Notes: generated from the letters alone by a model not told the origin. A stretch of 6,617 nucleotides of DNA from Chloroflexota bacterium (GCA_013154135.1 JAADDB010000052.1:1-6617); one strand, 5' to 3'; counted from the stretch's first letter, positions 1-6,536 are shown. Translations and numbers: made by a program.

Positions 1-35
1 ACTTTGGCGGCGGACGGGGCCGGCCCTGTGCCAGA

Positions 36-64
36 AGGAGTCTTGTGCGCGTGCAAGATCTCCT
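36..64 (-). other. Ten-pair hairpin with one bulge near the left edge
   Basis: AGGAG (36-40) pairs with CTCCT (60-64) and TCTTG (41-45) pairs with CAAGA (54-58). T59 is bulged and the loop has eight bases. On the minus strand the 5' arm contains AGGAG, a Shine-Dalgarno-like sequence, three bases before a TTG whose frame stays open to the window edge. With the GGGCCGGCCC palindrome (17-26) it gives the region strong folding potential. Its role is unknown. Confidence 0.35.
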
Positions 65-131
65 GTCGATACCCTGACACAAACAGGACCTCACGGGCCA
101 CGACCGGCCCAAGAGGGCCCACAAGGTATGT

Positions 132-137
132 ATTATA
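132..137 (-). promoter_or_regulatory. Perfect -10 hexamer TATAAT, minus strand
   Basis: The minus strand reads GGTATAATACATACC across 125-139, with a consensus TATAAT inside a small dyad (GGTAT/ATACC). No TTGACA-like -35 is found 15-18 bp upstream. If real, transcription would run leftward through the structured sequence at 14-120 toward a gene outside the window. Confidence 0.35.
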
Positions 138-208
138 CCAAAGCAGTGGGAACAGCTCGAAAAAAGGCGAAGATGTGGGCTGATTGAAGGACAAATCCAG
201 GAGTAGCC

Positions 209-224
209 GGGCCGCGAACGGCCC
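209..224 (-). other. GC hairpin with TTCG loop downstream of cydC
   Basis: GGGCCG (209-214) and CGGCCC (219-224) are perfect arms around four bases, which read TTCG on the minus strand. The stem is very stable for its length. A six-T run (160-165) follows on the minus strand, but more than 40 bases later, so termination at this stem is not well supported. Confidence 0.35.
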
Positions 225-242
225 CCAGCACTTCAACGTTCC

Positions 243-279
243 CAATGGAGAGGGTGACAGGGCTCTCTCCTCGTCATTG
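243..279 (-). terminator. Imperfect hairpin 28 bp after the cydC stop
   Basis: GGAGAG (247-252) pairs with CTCTCC (265-270). The stem extends through an asymmetric bulge by CAAT (243-246) with ATTG (276-279), and inward by GG/TC wobble-type pairs. There is no T-run after it on the minus strand, so it is not a standard intrinsic terminator. It may protect the 3' end of the cydDC message. Confidence 0.3.
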
Positions 280-306
280 ATGGACGGAGGGAGGTTTCCG
301 CGGCCC

Positions 307-2055
307 CTACAGTGCTATCGCCAGCACCTGTCGTTGATGTTCCCACATGCGCCGGTAGAGCCCATTTTGGGTCAGGAGCTCGCGGTGTGTGCCCCGCTCC
401 ACCACGCGGCCGTGGGAAAGGACCAGAATCTCATCCACCCGGTCCAGTCCCACCAGGCGATGGGTGATGATGAGCATGGTCCGGTCGGCCATCACTTCGA
501 AGATGGCTTCCATGATCTCCTGCTCCACCAACGCATCCAAACTGGCCGTGGCCTCATCCAGAATGAGAATGGGCGCGTCCTTCAGCAAAGCCCGGGCAAT
601 GGCTAAACGCTGCCGCTGTCCCCCGCTCAAACGCAATCCCTGCTCCCCAATCCACGTGTCATACCCATCGGGCAAGCTCATAATCATGTCGTGGATGCGC
701 GCGCGTCGGGCCGCGGCCACGATCTCCTCGTCCGTAGCATCGGGCTTGGCCAACAGCAAGTTGTCCCGCACAGTGCCATTGAAGAGATAGGTGTTCTGAG
801 AAATCACGCTCATCAGCCGTCGAGCGTCATCCTGATGATAGGAACGCAACTCATGACCGCCCAAGTATATGTGCCCCTCCTCGTAATCCCAAAAGCGAAG
901 CAGAAGATTGACCAGGGTAGACTTGCCCGCGCCGCTGGGGCCCACCACCGCGAGTTTGCCCCCCTCGGGCAGGGTGAAACTCACGTCCACCAACGCGGGC
1001 GGATCCGAAGGGCGATACCGGAACGTCAAACGATCCGCCCGGATGCTGTAATCCCGGGGCTCGGGCGACGGAGTGGGCGGGTCTTTCACCGCGGGCTCCG
1101 CGTCCACGATCTCGAAGAGGCGTCGCGCCGCGGCCAGGCTGCCTTCCAGGTGCTGGAACACACCGGGCAGGGGCATCACCGCCTCAAAACTGGCCATTAT
1201 CGCCATGACCACCACGGCCAGGTACACGCCGTTCATGTGCCCCCCGTGGACCAAGGGGACGGCCACAGCCAGGGCCGCGGCCACGGCCAGGTACACCATG
1301 AAGGCAGAGAGCCCCACCTGCAGGCCGGTGATCCGGGCCATGCGCGCCTGCAAACGGTCCATCTCCTCGCTCAACGCGCGAACCCGTTCCCGGTGCGCCT
1401 CCTCCCGGCCGTAAGCCAACAGATCCGCCTCCCCCTGGACCCCGTCCACCAGCGCGGTGTTCAGCTCCGCGCGCACTTGGACCAGGCGAGTACCCAGGGT
1501 GCGGCTCAGATACCGGGTCAACACCGGAACTCCCACGCCGGCCAGCACCATGACCAGGGTGAAGACCAACGCCATGGTCACGGAAAAGGGAGCGAGGAGA
1601 GCCCACATCAGGGCCAGAGTCATCAACGCGATGAACGGCGGCGCCAGCACCCGCACGTAAAAGTGCTCCAGACTTTCCACATCGGCCACAATGCGGGCCA
1701 ACAGATCCCCGCTTTGGAACTGGAGCAACCGGGCCGGGGCCAGGGGTTCCAACGCCTGATAGAACCACACCCGCAACCGGGCCAGCAGGCGGAACGCCAC
1801 ATCATGGGCGGTCAGCCGCTCCGCGTAGCGGAACAGCCCCCGGGAAATGCCGAAAAACCGCACCATCGCGATGGGCACGTGGAGCACCGCGATGGAGGGA
1901 TGAAGTGCGGAACGCGATATGATGTACGCGGACGTGGCCAGCAACCCGATGCCGCTGGCGATGGTGGCCATCCCCAGGCTGGCTGCCAGAACCATGCGCT
2001 TCGCGAACGGTTTTACCAATCCCACAAGCCGCCAAAACGTTGAACGCTGATCCAT
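307..2055 (-). CDS. cydC: Cytochrome bd biogenesis ABC transporter, CydC-type subunit
   Basis: Partner half-transporter of CydD in the CydDC complex. The 582-residue product has the CydC-type membrane domain: GLLATSAYIISRSALHPSI (37-55), then VRFFGISRGLFRYAERL (65-81), and HDVAFRLLARLRVWFYQ (84-100) leading into PLAPARL. Membrane segments lie near 20-48, 52-70, 136-155, 160-178, 247-268 and 274-297. H84, in RYAERLTAHD, aligns with E. coli CydC H85 (RYFERLVSHD), which I recall as the haem-binding histidine of the transporter. The ATPase has Walker A GPSGAGKST (372-380), Q-loop Q420, LSGGQRQR (476-483), Walker B ILILDE (496-501, E501) and H-loop H532, all intact. The ATG at 2055 has AGGTGG four bases upstream, and the 30-bp gap after cydD indicates co-transcription. 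It ends in TAG at 307, followed by non-coding sequence. Generic exporters of the MsbA type were considered, but the N-terminal CydC motifs and the neighbour genes settle it. Confidence 0.94.
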   Translation of the reverse strand: MDQRSTFWRLVGLVKPFAKRMVLAASLGMATIASGIGLLATSAYIISRSALHPSIAVLHVPIAMVRFFGISRGLFRYAERLTAHDVAFRLLARLRVWFYQALEPLAPARLLQFQSGDLLARIVADVESLEHFYVRVLAPPFIALMTLALMWALLAPFSVTMALVFTLVMVLAGVGVPVLTRYLSRTLGTRLVQVRAELNTALVDGVQGEADLLAYGREEAHRERVRALSEEMDRLQARMARITGLQVGLSAFMVYLAVAAALAVAVPLVHGGHMNGVYLAVVVMAIMASFEAVMPLPGVFQHLEGSLAAARRLFEIVDAEPAVKDPPTPSPEPRDYSIRADRLTFRYRPSDPPALVDVSFTLPEGGKLAVVGPSGAGKSTLVNLLLRFWDYEEGHIYLGGHELRSYHQDDARRLMSVISQNTYLFNGTVRDNLLLAKPDATDEEIVAAARRARIHDMIMSLPDGYDTWIGEQGLRLSGGQRQRLAIARALLKDAPILILDEATASLDALVEQEIMEAIFEVMADRTMLIITHRLVGLDRVDEILVLSHGRVVERGTHRELLTQNGLYRRMWEHQRQVLAIAL

Positions 2056-2059
2056 CGGT

Positions 2060-2065
2060 CCACCT
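2060..2065 (-). promoter_or_regulatory. Ribosome-binding site of cydC
   Basis: On the minus strand this reads AGGTGG, four bases before the ATG at 2055 and inside the 30-bp cydD-cydC gap. It supports the chosen start, and no separate promoter is needed for cydC. Confidence 0.75.
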
Positions 2066-2085
2066 ATCTTCGAACCATATCTCCC

Positions 2086-3816
2086 TTATATGCCGCCGTA
2101 TGCCGTCACCAACCGCCGGTACAGACCCTCCCGCTGCAGAAGGGTGCCATGCGTCCCCGTCTCCACCACTCGGCCCTGGGAGAGGACCACGATCTGATCC
2201 GCGTCGTACACCGTGCTCAGGCGATGGGCGATGATCAACGCGGTGCGGCCCGCGAGCAGACGGGCCACGGCATCCTGCAACAAGGCCTCGTTCTCCGGAT
2301 CCAGGTTGGCCGTGGCCTCATCCAGGATGAGGAAGGGCGCGTCCTTGAGGAAGGCCCGGGCCAGTGCGATACGCTGGGCCTGCCCCCCGCTGAGTCGGGC
2401 TCCCCGCTCGCCGATGAGGGTGTCGTACCCATCCGGCAACTCCCGAATGAACGCGTCCGCGTGGGCCAATTGGGCGGCTTGGATGACCTCATCCATGCTC
2501 GCGTCCGGACGGGCCAAGCGGATATTCTCCGCGACCGTGCCGTAGAAGAGGTAGGGCATCTGAGGCACCCAGGCCACATACGTGCGCCACGTGCGGGCAT
2601 CCCACGCGGCCAGGGGATGCCCATCCACCAGGATTTGCCCCCTATCCGGCTCAATAAAGCGCAGCAGGAGATGGGCGATCGTGCTCTTCCCCGCACCGCT
2701 GGGCCCCACCAATGCCACCTTCTGTCCCTCCTGAATGGCGAAGGAGACCCCGCGCAGGGCAGGACGCTCTCCCCCCTCGTAGGCGAAGTGCACGTCCACG
2801 AAGCGGATGTGAAAATGGGCCGGGCGTTCCCGCTGTGCGGAAGCGGGATGGGGATCACGGCGGGGCACAGGGGTGTTCAGGATCTGGAAGATGCGCTGGG
2901 CGGCCGCGGTGCCGGACATGCCCGCGTGGAACTTCGCACCCAATTCCCGCAGGGGCATGTAAAACTCCGGCGCGAGGATGAGGACGAAGAGGGCCTGCCG
3001 AAACAGGATCTTTCCGTAAAGCAGGCGTAGCCCGATCTCCACCGCGATGAGGGCGGTCGAGATGGTGGCCATCAACTCCAACACCAGAGCGGAGAGGAAC
3101 GCGACCCGCAACACGCCCAACGTGGTCCGCCGGAACTGATCGCTGATGTCCGCGATGGTCTTCACCTGCTCCCGACTGCGCCCCAACATCTTCAACGTGG
3201 TCAACCCCTGGAGCACGTCCAGAAAGTGCGCGCTCATGCGGCTCAACGTCCCCCACTGGCGCTTGGTCATCCGGTCCGCGATGCTGCCGATGAGCATCAT
3301 GAACATGGGGATAATGGGCGCGGTGACCATCATCACCACCGCGGAGAGGGTGTCCTGCGTGGCCACGATGAGCGCGATGGTCAAGGGGACCAGCGCGGAG
3401 GTGGCCAGTTGGGGCAGGTATTGGCTGAAATACGCGTCCAGGGCTTCCACCCCTTCCACCACAGTGTTGGACAACTCCCCACTGCGCTCTCCCCGAGCGT
3501 ACGTGGGGCCCAGTGCGAAGATGTGGGCCATGAGCCGATCTCGCAGCGCGGTCTTCACCCGACCGCTGACCCGTTGGGCTGTGACCTCTCGCACCCAGAG
3601 GGCCAATCCGCGCAGTGCGCTGAATCCCAGCAACGCGGCAACCAGGACGCGCACCTCTGTCCAGCCCTGGCCCCCCAAGAACACGCGGTCGATGATCTCG
3701 GCCAGCACATAGGCCTGACCGACTAGGATCACCCCCACCACCAGGCCCATACCCACGGTCAGGAGGAGGGCGACTTTGGCTGATTTGGCTTCTCGAAACA
3801 GGCGTTTATCGACCAT
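2086..3816 (-). CDS. cydD: Cytochrome bd biogenesis ABC transporter, CydD-type subunit
   Basis: One half of the heterodimeric inner-membrane ABC transporter CydDC, required to assemble cytochrome bd. E. coli work describes export of cysteine and glutathione; later structural work proposes haem transport. The 576-residue product is a membrane domain followed by an ATPase. Membrane segments lie near 14-40, 55-75, 137-153, 157-178, 235-262 and 272-290. CydD-type signatures are YFSQYLPQL (129-137), TAPIIPMFMMLIG (165-177) and LAPEFYMPLRELG...HAGMSG (281-302). The ATPase has Walker A GPSGAGKST (371-379), Q-loop Q419, signature LSGGQAQR (475-482), Walker B FLILDE (495-500, catalytic E500) and H-loop H531, so it looks active. 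The start at 3816 has AAAGGG only three bases upstream and AGGGAGAGGA eleven bases upstream, a less standard arrangement than in the other three genes; the next in-frame Met is residue 23. It stops 30 bp before cydC. The CydD assignment rests on membrane-domain motifs, since ATPase domains are alike across ABC exporters. Confidence 0.94.
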   Translation of the reverse strand: MVDKRLFREAKSAKVALLLTVGMGLVVGVILVGQAYVLAEIIDRVFLGGQGWTEVRVLVAALLGFSALRGLALWVREVTAQRVSGRVKTALRDRLMAHIFALGPTYARGERSGELSNTVVEGVEALDAYFSQYLPQLATSALVPLTIALIVATQDTLSAVVMMVTAPIIPMFMMLIGSIADRMTKRQWGTLSRMSAHFLDVLQGLTTLKMLGRSREQVKTIADISDQFRRTTLGVLRVAFLSALVLELMATISTALIAVEIGLRLLYGKILFRQALFVLILAPEFYMPLRELGAKFHAGMSGTAAAQRIFQILNTPVPRRDPHPASAQRERPAHFHIRFVDVHFAYEGGERPALRGVSFAIQEGQKVALVGPSGAGKSTIAHLLLRFIEPDRGQILVDGHPLAAWDARTWRTYVAWVPQMPYLFYGTVAENIRLARPDASMDEVIQAAQLAHADAFIRELPDGYDTLIGERGARLSGGQAQRIALARAFLKDAPFLILDEATANLDPENEALLQDAVARLLAGRTALIIAHRLSTVYDADQIVVLSQGRVVETGTHGTLLQREGLYRRLVTAYGGI

Positions 3817-4155
3817 CGACCCTTTCGTCCTCTCCCTTCATACGGACCAACTGTGCACTCAGTTTTTCAGGAATGAGAAGCACCCTGGACACAATTGTGC
3901 CTGGTCCACCGCCCATCGTCCATTCATGCCCCGTGCGAAGCAACATCGGGGTCTCGCCGCAACGCTCTTTTTTGACATGGGGCGAAACCGTCGGAGGCCC
4001 GCCGAAGTGCGGACCCGTCCGCTGCTAAGGTACGACCGAGTTTGGTTCATCGATCAGGTGGGATGTCTCAAGTCAATAACAACGCGTGACCGGGCAAGTG
4101 GGAAGAACCCACTTGCCCGGTGCACAGGAGGGGGATGAAACAAAGAAGTAATGGC
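3817..4155 (-). other. Non-coding gap between cydB and cydD
   Basis: This 339-bp stretch separates the structural genes from the transporter genes. It contains the inverted repeat at 4089-4121, a short dyad GCGGAC-CC-GTCCGC (4009-4022), and a 10-bp palindrome CACAATTGTG (3890-3899). On the minus strand TTGACT occurs just after the hairpin, but 17 bp downstream I see only TCGATG, so no convincing cydDC promoter is visible. Two minus-strand open frames of 63 and 46 codons lack ribosome-binding sites and recognisable motifs, and I do not call them genes. The gap may be the 5' leader of a separately controlled cydDC message. Confidence 0.6.
4089..4121 (-). terminator. Perfect 14-bp inverted repeat after cydB; possible terminator or attenuator
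   Basis: The arms ACCGGGCAAGTGGG (4089-4102) and CCCACTTGCCCGGT (4108-4121) are exact reverse complements around a 5-base loop, 34 bp after the cydB stop. On the minus strand the stem is followed by CACGCGTTGTTATT, which is T-enriched but has no clean run of T directly after the stem. On the plus strand the following sequence is purine-rich, so any terminator works in the minus direction. I infer a partial terminator, or a 3' stabilising hairpin for the cydAB message, that reduces read-through into cydDC. Confidence 0.6.
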
Positions 4156-5154
4156 TTAGTACTCCAGCTCCACATCCCGGGTCACACGTTCCCGGAACGT
4201 GTAATACGTCCAGCCCTGATAAACGAGCACGATGGGCACGAAGATAAGGGCAACGACGGTCATGACCTTCAGGGTGTACGGGCTGGAGGATGCGTTGTAG
4301 ATGGTCAAGTTGTAGGCCGGGTCAATGCTGGAGACCATCACGTTCGGGTAAAGAGCTGCGAACAGGGAGATGGTGAAGAACGCGATGGTCACGCCTGTGA
4401 GGGCAAACGCCCAGCCGAGTTTTCCGGCACGGGCCTGAAGGCCGGCACCGATCAGGGCCACGGCCGCGATGAGGGTGGCGAGGATGGACAAGATCTTCCC
4501 ACTGGGGAAGGAAAGCCACACCAGGAACAGGCCCGCAATGACAATGGTGGGGATCCACAGCTTATCCGCGGTCGCCTTAGCCCGCTCCATAATGGGCGAA
4601 CCGGCCTTTAAGGTCAGGAAGTACGCACCGTGGAGGAGAAAAGCGAAGAGGGTGGCCAAACCGCCCAAAATGGTGAAGGGGCTGAGCAGGTCGAAGAAAT
4701 TGCCCACAAAGGTCATGTTCTCATCAATGGGCGTCCCTTTCACCAGATTGGCCACAGCCACACCCCACAGGATGGCGGGGATCAGACTGCCGAAGAAGAT
4801 CGCCCAATCCCACAGGTTGCGCCAGGCCTGCGATTCCACTTTGCTGCGATATTCAAAGGAGACCGCACGCACGATTAACGCGGCCAGGAGGAGGAACAAG
4901 GCAATGTAAAAGCCGCTGAACAAAGTGGCATACCAGTTGGGAAACGCCGCGAAAATCGCACCACCGGCTGTAATCATCCACACCTCGTTCCCATCCCAGA
5001 AGGGCCCAATCGTGTTAATGATCATACGCCGCTCTTCATCCTTCTTGCCCAAGAAAGGAAGCAAAATGCCAACCCCATAGTCAAACCCTTCCAGGAAGAA
5101 GAAACCGATAAACAAGACCGCTATGAGTATAAACCACAAGGTGTTCAAATCCAT
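4156..5154 (-). CDS. cydB: Cytochrome bd ubiquinol oxidase subunit II (CydB)
   Basis: Second large membrane subunit of cytochrome bd. It binds no catalytic haem of its own in E. coli but forms the heterodimer with CydA and contributes to proton or oxygen paths. The 332-residue product has about nine hydrophobic segments and the family motifs: GFDYGVG at 23-29 (D25), GPFWDGNEVW at 50-59 (D54 probably equals E. coli D58), R96 in LIVRAVSFEYR, and the C-terminal YPN...SSIDPAYNLTIYNASSS block at 269-291, followed by TLKVM. The frame is open upstream to an ATG at 5220, inside cydA, but I place the start at 5154. There the protein begins MDLNTLWF, as family members do, and a strong Shine-Dalgarno lies six bases upstream; the longer form would add 22 unrelated residues. 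The TAA stop is followed by a 339-bp gap and a strong inverted repeat. No small CydX- or CydS-like membrane peptide gene was found beside it. Confidence 0.98.
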   Translation of the reverse strand: MDLNTLWFILIAVLFIGFFFLEGFDYGVGILLPFLGKKDEERRMIINTIGPFWDGNEVWMITAGGAIFAAFPNWYATLFSGFYIALFLLLAALIVRAVSFEYRSKVESQAWRNLWDWAIFFGSLIPAILWGVAVANLVKGTPIDENMTFVGNFFDLLSPFTILGGLATLFAFLLHGAYFLTLKAGSPIMERAKATADKLWIPTIVIAGLFLVWLSFPSGKILSILATLIAAVALIGAGLQARAGKLGWAFALTGVTIAFFTISLFAALYPNVMVSSIDPAYNLTIYNASSSPYTLKVMTVVALIFVPIVLVYQGWTYYTFRERVTRDVELEY

Positions 5155-5158
5155 GACC

Positions 5159-5166
5159 CACCTCCC
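5159..5166 (-). promoter_or_regulatory. Ribosome-binding site of cydB (decides the start)
   Basis: On the minus strand this reads GGGAGGTG, with GGAGG six bases before the ATG at 5154. It fits entirely inside the 13-bp gap after the cydA stop codon. This is the main reason to reject the longer open frame starting at 5220 and to begin CydB at MDLNTLW. Confidence 0.88.
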
Positions 5167-5167
5167 A

Positions 5168-6532
5168 TTAGTAAGCCATTGCAGTGGAAGATTCGGCCTC
5201 CTCGGCCCCTGCATGGGCATAACGGACCAGGAGGTACACGTCGGCGATGATAAGGAGCCCGTAGACGACGATGTAGCCGATCAGGGAGAACCAGAGATGG
5301 CCCGGCCCCAAGTTAGGAGAAACCGCGTCCTTTGTCAGCAGCAAACCGTACACGATCCACGGCTGCCGTCCCACTTCAGCCATGATCCAGCCAAAGGAGT
5401 TGGCAATGTAGGGGAGGATAAAGGACCATCCCATAGCAGCCAGGTACCATCGAGGGATCTCCGGCTTGCGCAGGTAGAGAACGCCCAGGAAGGCTAACAA
5501 CAACATGAGCAGTCCCGCAGTGACCATGATGCGGAAGCTCCAGAAAGTGAGGGCAACGGGCGGAATGTAATCACCAGGCCCGTATTTCTGTTCGTATTCG
5601 GCCTGAATGTCCTTAATGCCCCGGACCTCGCCGCTGAACTTGTTGTGCACCAGGAAACTGAGGAAGCGCGGGATCTTGATCTCCGCGGTGTTCTGTTGTG
5701 CGTCCTCATCCACAATTGCAAAGAGCAAGAAATCGGCCGGATCCTCGGTTTCCCACAGCGCTTCTGCTGCGGCCATCTTCATGGGCTGGCTATGGGTCAG
5801 GTATTGCCCTTGCACGTGGCCTACCAGTGTGACCATGAGGGAACCGATGAGAGCATAGACTACCCCCCAACGCAGAGCCGTGCGGTAAAGGGACTCAGGG
5901 GACGTGCGGCGATAGAGGTGATAAGCAGCCACAGAGGCCACGAAAATGCCCGCGGTGGTCATGCCCGCGAAGAACACGTGGGGCCACTGCACGCGCACAT
6001 TGGGGTTGGTCGCCACCTCGAAGAAATTCGCCATCAGCGCCCGACCGGTCTCCGGATCGATCTTGTATCCCACCGGCTCCTGCATGAAGGAGTTGGCGAT
6101 GAGGATCCAGAGAGCGGACAGATTGGAGCCCAACGCGACCAACCAGGCAGCCGCCAGGTGGGCCTTTTTGGACAACTTCTCCCAGCCGAACACCCACACA
6201 CCGATGAAGGTGGATTCCATGTAAAAGGCCAGGAGCGCCTCAATGGCCAACGGTGCGCCGAAGATATCGCCCATGAACCGGGAGTACTCGGACCAGTTCA
6301 TGCCGAATTGGAATTCCTGCACCAAACCGGTGGCGACACCGATGGCGAAGTTGATGAGGAACAATTTCCCCCAGAACTTGGCCAACTGCTTGTACTTCTC
6401 ATCACCCGTGCGAACGTACTGCGTCTCTACAAGCGCGATGAGAACGGAAATGCCCAAGGTCAGGGGGACGAAGAAGAAATGGTACACCGTTGTGATGGCA
6501 AATTGCCATCTGGACAACGTCAAAACATCCAT
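5168..6532 (-). CDS. cydA: Cytochrome bd ubiquinol oxidase subunit I (CydA), short Q-loop type
   Basis: Catalytic subunit of the membrane quinol:O2 oxidoreductase; it carries haems b558, b595 and d and oxidises quinol at the outer face. The 454-residue product opens with the family N-terminus (LSRWQFA...YHFFFVPLTLG) and has about nine membrane segments, near 13-36, 54-73, 92-115, 125-147, 186-206, 220-240, 330-352, 362-385 and 411-437. Haem and channel residues can be matched to E. coli: H18 (H19), E98 and E106 (E99, E107), H185 (H186), R334 and M336 (R391, M393). GRQPW is at 388-392. Quinol-loop residues K252 and E257 are present in KMAAAE. The protein is shorter than E. coli CydA (522), and 57 residues of the difference fall between E257 and the R-x-M motif, so the second half of the Q-loop is missing. 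The ATG has GGAGG six bases upstream. It ends in TAA, 13 bp before cydB. Identification is secure. Confidence 0.98.
   Translation of the reverse strand: MDVLTLSRWQFAITTVYHFFFVPLTLGISVLIALVETQYVRTGDEKYKQLAKFWGKLFLINFAIGVATGLVQEFQFGMNWSEYSRFMGDIFGAPLAIEALLAFYMESTFIGVWVFGWEKLSKKAHLAAAWLVALGSNLSALWILIANSFMQEPVGYKIDPETGRALMANFFEVATNPNVRVQWPHVFFAGMTTAGIFVASVAAYHLYRRTSPESLYRTALRWGVVYALIGSLMVTLVGHVQGQYLTHSQPMKMAAAEALWETEDPADFLLFAIVDEDAQQNTAEIKIPRFLSFLVHNKFSGEVRGIKDIQAEYEQKYGPGDYIPPVALTFWSFRIMVTAGLLMLLLAFLGVLYLRKPEIPRWYLAAMGWSFILPYIANSFGWIMAEVGRQPWIVYGLLLTKDAVSPNLGPGHLWFSLIGYIVVYGLLIIADVYLLVRYAHAGAEEAESSTAMAY
6494..6510. repeat. 17-bp dyad inside the cydA 5' coding sequence
   Basis: GATGGCAA-A-TTGCCATC is a perfect 8+1+8 inverted repeat covering roughly codons 8 to 13 of cydA, which encode the conserved WQFAI stretch. 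The one-base spacer makes an RNA hairpin need to open its inner pairs, so a protein-binding dyad or coincidence is as likely as a stem-loop. Confidence 0.4.
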
Positions 6533-6536
6533 GATG

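Larger units (their letters stand above)
1..306 (-). other. Non-coding, hairpin-rich region downstream of cydC
   Basis: No gene is supported here on either strand. Several GC-rich inverted repeats crowd the region (14-29, 36-64, 95-110, 106-119, 209-224 and 243-279). On the minus strand there is an A/T-rich patch with six T (160-165) and a perfect TATAAT (132-137). The 140-codon plus-strand frame starting at 184 runs antisense into the cydC 3' end and resembles nothing I know. The stretch probably combines the end of the cyd transcript with the leader of a further minus-strand gene outside the window. Confidence 0.5.

Noticed and set aside
1..56. Partial gene starting at a TTG (54-56) and running off the left edge, minus strand
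   Set aside because: Only about 18 codons are visible, rich in Ala, Pro and Gly, with AGGAG only three bases away; too little to call a coding region.
1..306. A tRNA or a known riboswitch downstream of cydC
   Set aside because: No acceptor stem with a T-arm GGTTCGA-like core and no recognised riboswitch core sequence could be found on either strand.
691..2043. 450-codon plus-strand open frame antisense to cydC
   Set aside because: It is rich in His, Gln, Gly and Arg, has no recognisable domain or ribosome-binding site, and lies wholly over cydC, whose motifs are clear. Such long antisense frames are typical of GC-rich genes.
2149..3030. 293-codon plus-strand open frame antisense to cydD
   Set aside because: Same character as the frame over cydC: low-complexity His/Gln/Gly/Arg composition and no motif, opposite a well-supported gene.
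3890..3899. Palindrome CACAATTGTG as a Rex-type operator
   Set aside because: Rex sites have TTGTG and CACAA half-sites facing the other way around a spacer; here the order is reversed. A 10-bp palindrome is also expected several times by chance in a window of this size.
3806..3946. 46-codon minus-strand frame overlapping the cydD start by 11 bases
   Set aside because: The overlap suggested a coupled leader peptide, but there is no ribosome-binding site before its ATG, no motif and no hydrophobic span, and the frame has no independent support.
3859..4050. 63-codon minus-strand frame in the cydB-cydD gap
   Set aside because: No Shine-Dalgarno before its ATG, arginine-rich with no membrane segment or known motif; open frames of this length are expected by chance at this G+C.
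5155..5220. Upstream extension of cydB to an ATG inside cydA
   Set aside because: It would add 22 residues unlike any CydB N-terminus, while a strong ribosome-binding site sits correctly before the ATG at 5154.
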